Assembly: GCA_003165115.1 (NCBI GenBank)
Contig: PLSJ01000412.1
Span: 1 to 7,137 of the forward strand
Source: Syntrophaceae bacterium
GTDB lineage: Bacteria; Desulfobacterota; Syntrophorhabdia; Syntrophorhabdales; WCHB1-27
Reading direction: 5' to 3'
Length of the DNA stretch: 7,137 nt
Within the stretch, counting starts at the first letter, position 1. Each line of letters opens with the position of its first letter. Positions 6,437 through 7,137 of this stretch are shown here, piece by piece. Below the pieces are notes generated by a model that made no database searches, was not told the origin of the DNA, and was given only the letters and a program-made list of their open reading frames with translations. The translations under genes were made by a program, and so were the position numbers.

Positions 6437-7137
6437 ACGCATCCTTGCCCTCTTATCCGCGGTCGCCGACGGCACCGTCTCCGTGGAGGCGGCCTTCGAG
6501 GAGCTGAAGGACGTGCCGTTCCAGGACCTTAACCACACGAAGATCGATCTCCACCGGCAGCTCAGGAAGGGCATCCAGGAAGTCATTTTCGGCGAAGGCA
6601 AGACATTCGAGCAGATCGAGGAGATTGTCCGGTCCATGACGGAGAAAGGGATCGACGTGCTCGCCACGAGGGTCGATACGGAGAAGGGCGGCCGGCTGGT
6701 CGAGCGCTTTTCCGAAGGCACCTATCACAAGGCGGCCCGCTGCTTCACCATCAAGAAGGACATGTCCGTAAAGGGGAAAGGCACGGTCGTGGTCGTCTCC
6801 GCCGGGACGAGCGATATCCCCGTTGCCGAGGAAGCCCGCACGGCCTCCGCGTTTTTCGGCAACGTGACGGAAACGCTCTACGACGTGGGTGTCGCCGGCA
6901 TTCACCGCCTTTTCCAGAACCTCGACCTCATCAGGAAGGCCCGGGCGGTCATCGTGGCCGCGGGCATGGAAGGCGCGCTCCCGTCCATCGTGGCGGGGAT
7001 CGTGGCGGCGCCCGTCATCGCGGTCCCGACAAGCATCGGCTACGGCGCGAGCTTCGGGGGCATTTCGGCCCTGCTCGCCATGCTCAACTCCTGTTCCACG
7101 GTCGCCACCTTCAACATCGACAACGGCTTCGGGGCGG
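6429..7137 (+). CDS. larB: LarB, nickel-pincer cofactor synthase (3' end cut off by window)
   Basis: LarB carboxylates nicotinic acid adenine dinucleotide and releases AMP, giving pyridinium-3,5-biscarboxylic acid mononucleotide. This is the first step toward the nickel-pincer nucleotide used by lactate racemase and related enzymes. The 236 codons present are open to the window edge; the family is about 250 aa, so roughly 15 residues are missing. An N-terminal family-specific part (1 to about 120) contains the LRKGIQEVIFGEGKT-type segment. It is followed by a PurE/AIR-carboxylase-like domain with VVVVSAGTSDIPVAEEA (residues 120-136), AAGMEGALPSIVAG, PVIAVPTSIGYG and NIDNGFGA at the edge. It starts at ATG 6429, overlapping yraN by 8 nt, with only a moderate GGTGG (6418-6422) upstream. 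Older annotations call it PurE-like or AIR carboxylase; purine synthesis is not its likely job. Confidence 0.93.
   Translation, partial: MDERILALLSAVADGTVSVEAAFEELKDVPFQDLNHTKIDLHRQLRKGIQEVIFGEGKTFEQIEEIVRSMTEKGIDVLATRVDTEKGGRLVERFSEGTYHKAARCFTIKKDMSVKGKGTVVVVSAGTSDIPVAEEARTASAFFGNVTETLYDVGVAGIHRLFQNLDLIRKARAVIVAAGMEGALPSIVAGIVAAPVIAVPTSIGYGASFGGISALLAMLNSCSTVATFNIDNGFGA

Overview
The window holds one insertion sequence followed by nine co-directional housekeeping genes on the + strand. The layout is IS element - ffh - rpsP - khpA - rimM - trmD - SPOUT RNA methyltransferase - rplS - rnhB - yraN - larB (cut by the window end). This gene order, with a KH-domain protein between rpsP and rimM and a stand-alone SPOUT methyltransferase between trmD and rplS, fits Desulfobacterota (former Deltaproteobacteria) and some deep-branching thermophilic lineages. 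By eye the DNA is fairly G+C-rich. A free-living Desulfobacterota-type anaerobe is my best guess; nothing here fixes the genus.

Region 1 (about 14-1422) is a roughly 1.4-kb insertion sequence. It has imperfect 37-bp terminal inverted repeats (34 of 37 matching) and extra internal copies of a 20-bp motif, three at the left end and two at the right. It carries one transposase gene of the DDE/rve integrase type, split by a frame change at a run of eight A. Joined across the run, the protein would be about 389 aa with a complete D-D-E triad. The element ends only 35-52 bp before the ffh start codon.

Region 2 (1421-1457) is a short AT-rich stretch between the IS and ffh. It has a possible promoter and no recognisable Shine-Dalgarno sequence.

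Region 3 (1458-6436) is a tightly packed operon for protein targeting, ribosome parts and maturation, tRNA modification and genome upkeep. Ffh is the SRP GTPase. S16 and L19 are ribosomal proteins, and RimM acts in 30S maturation. KhpA is an RNA-binding protein, TrmD makes m1G37 in tRNA, and the SPOUT protein is a methyltransferase of unknown substrate. RNase HII removes ribonucleotides from DNA, and YraN is a nuclease-fold protein. Most junctions overlap or have gaps below 20 nt, so translational coupling is likely. No intrinsic terminator was seen between genes.

Region 4 (6429-7137) is larB, the first enzyme of nickel-pincer nucleotide cofactor synthesis. It overlaps yraN by 8 nt and is nearly complete.

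I see no clearly new multi-gene system. The points most worth a second look are the multi-site ends and A8 frame change of the IS, a Glu at the catalytic Asp position of TrmD, GRA instead of GRG in RNase HII, and two back-to-back hairpins around the rnhB start.
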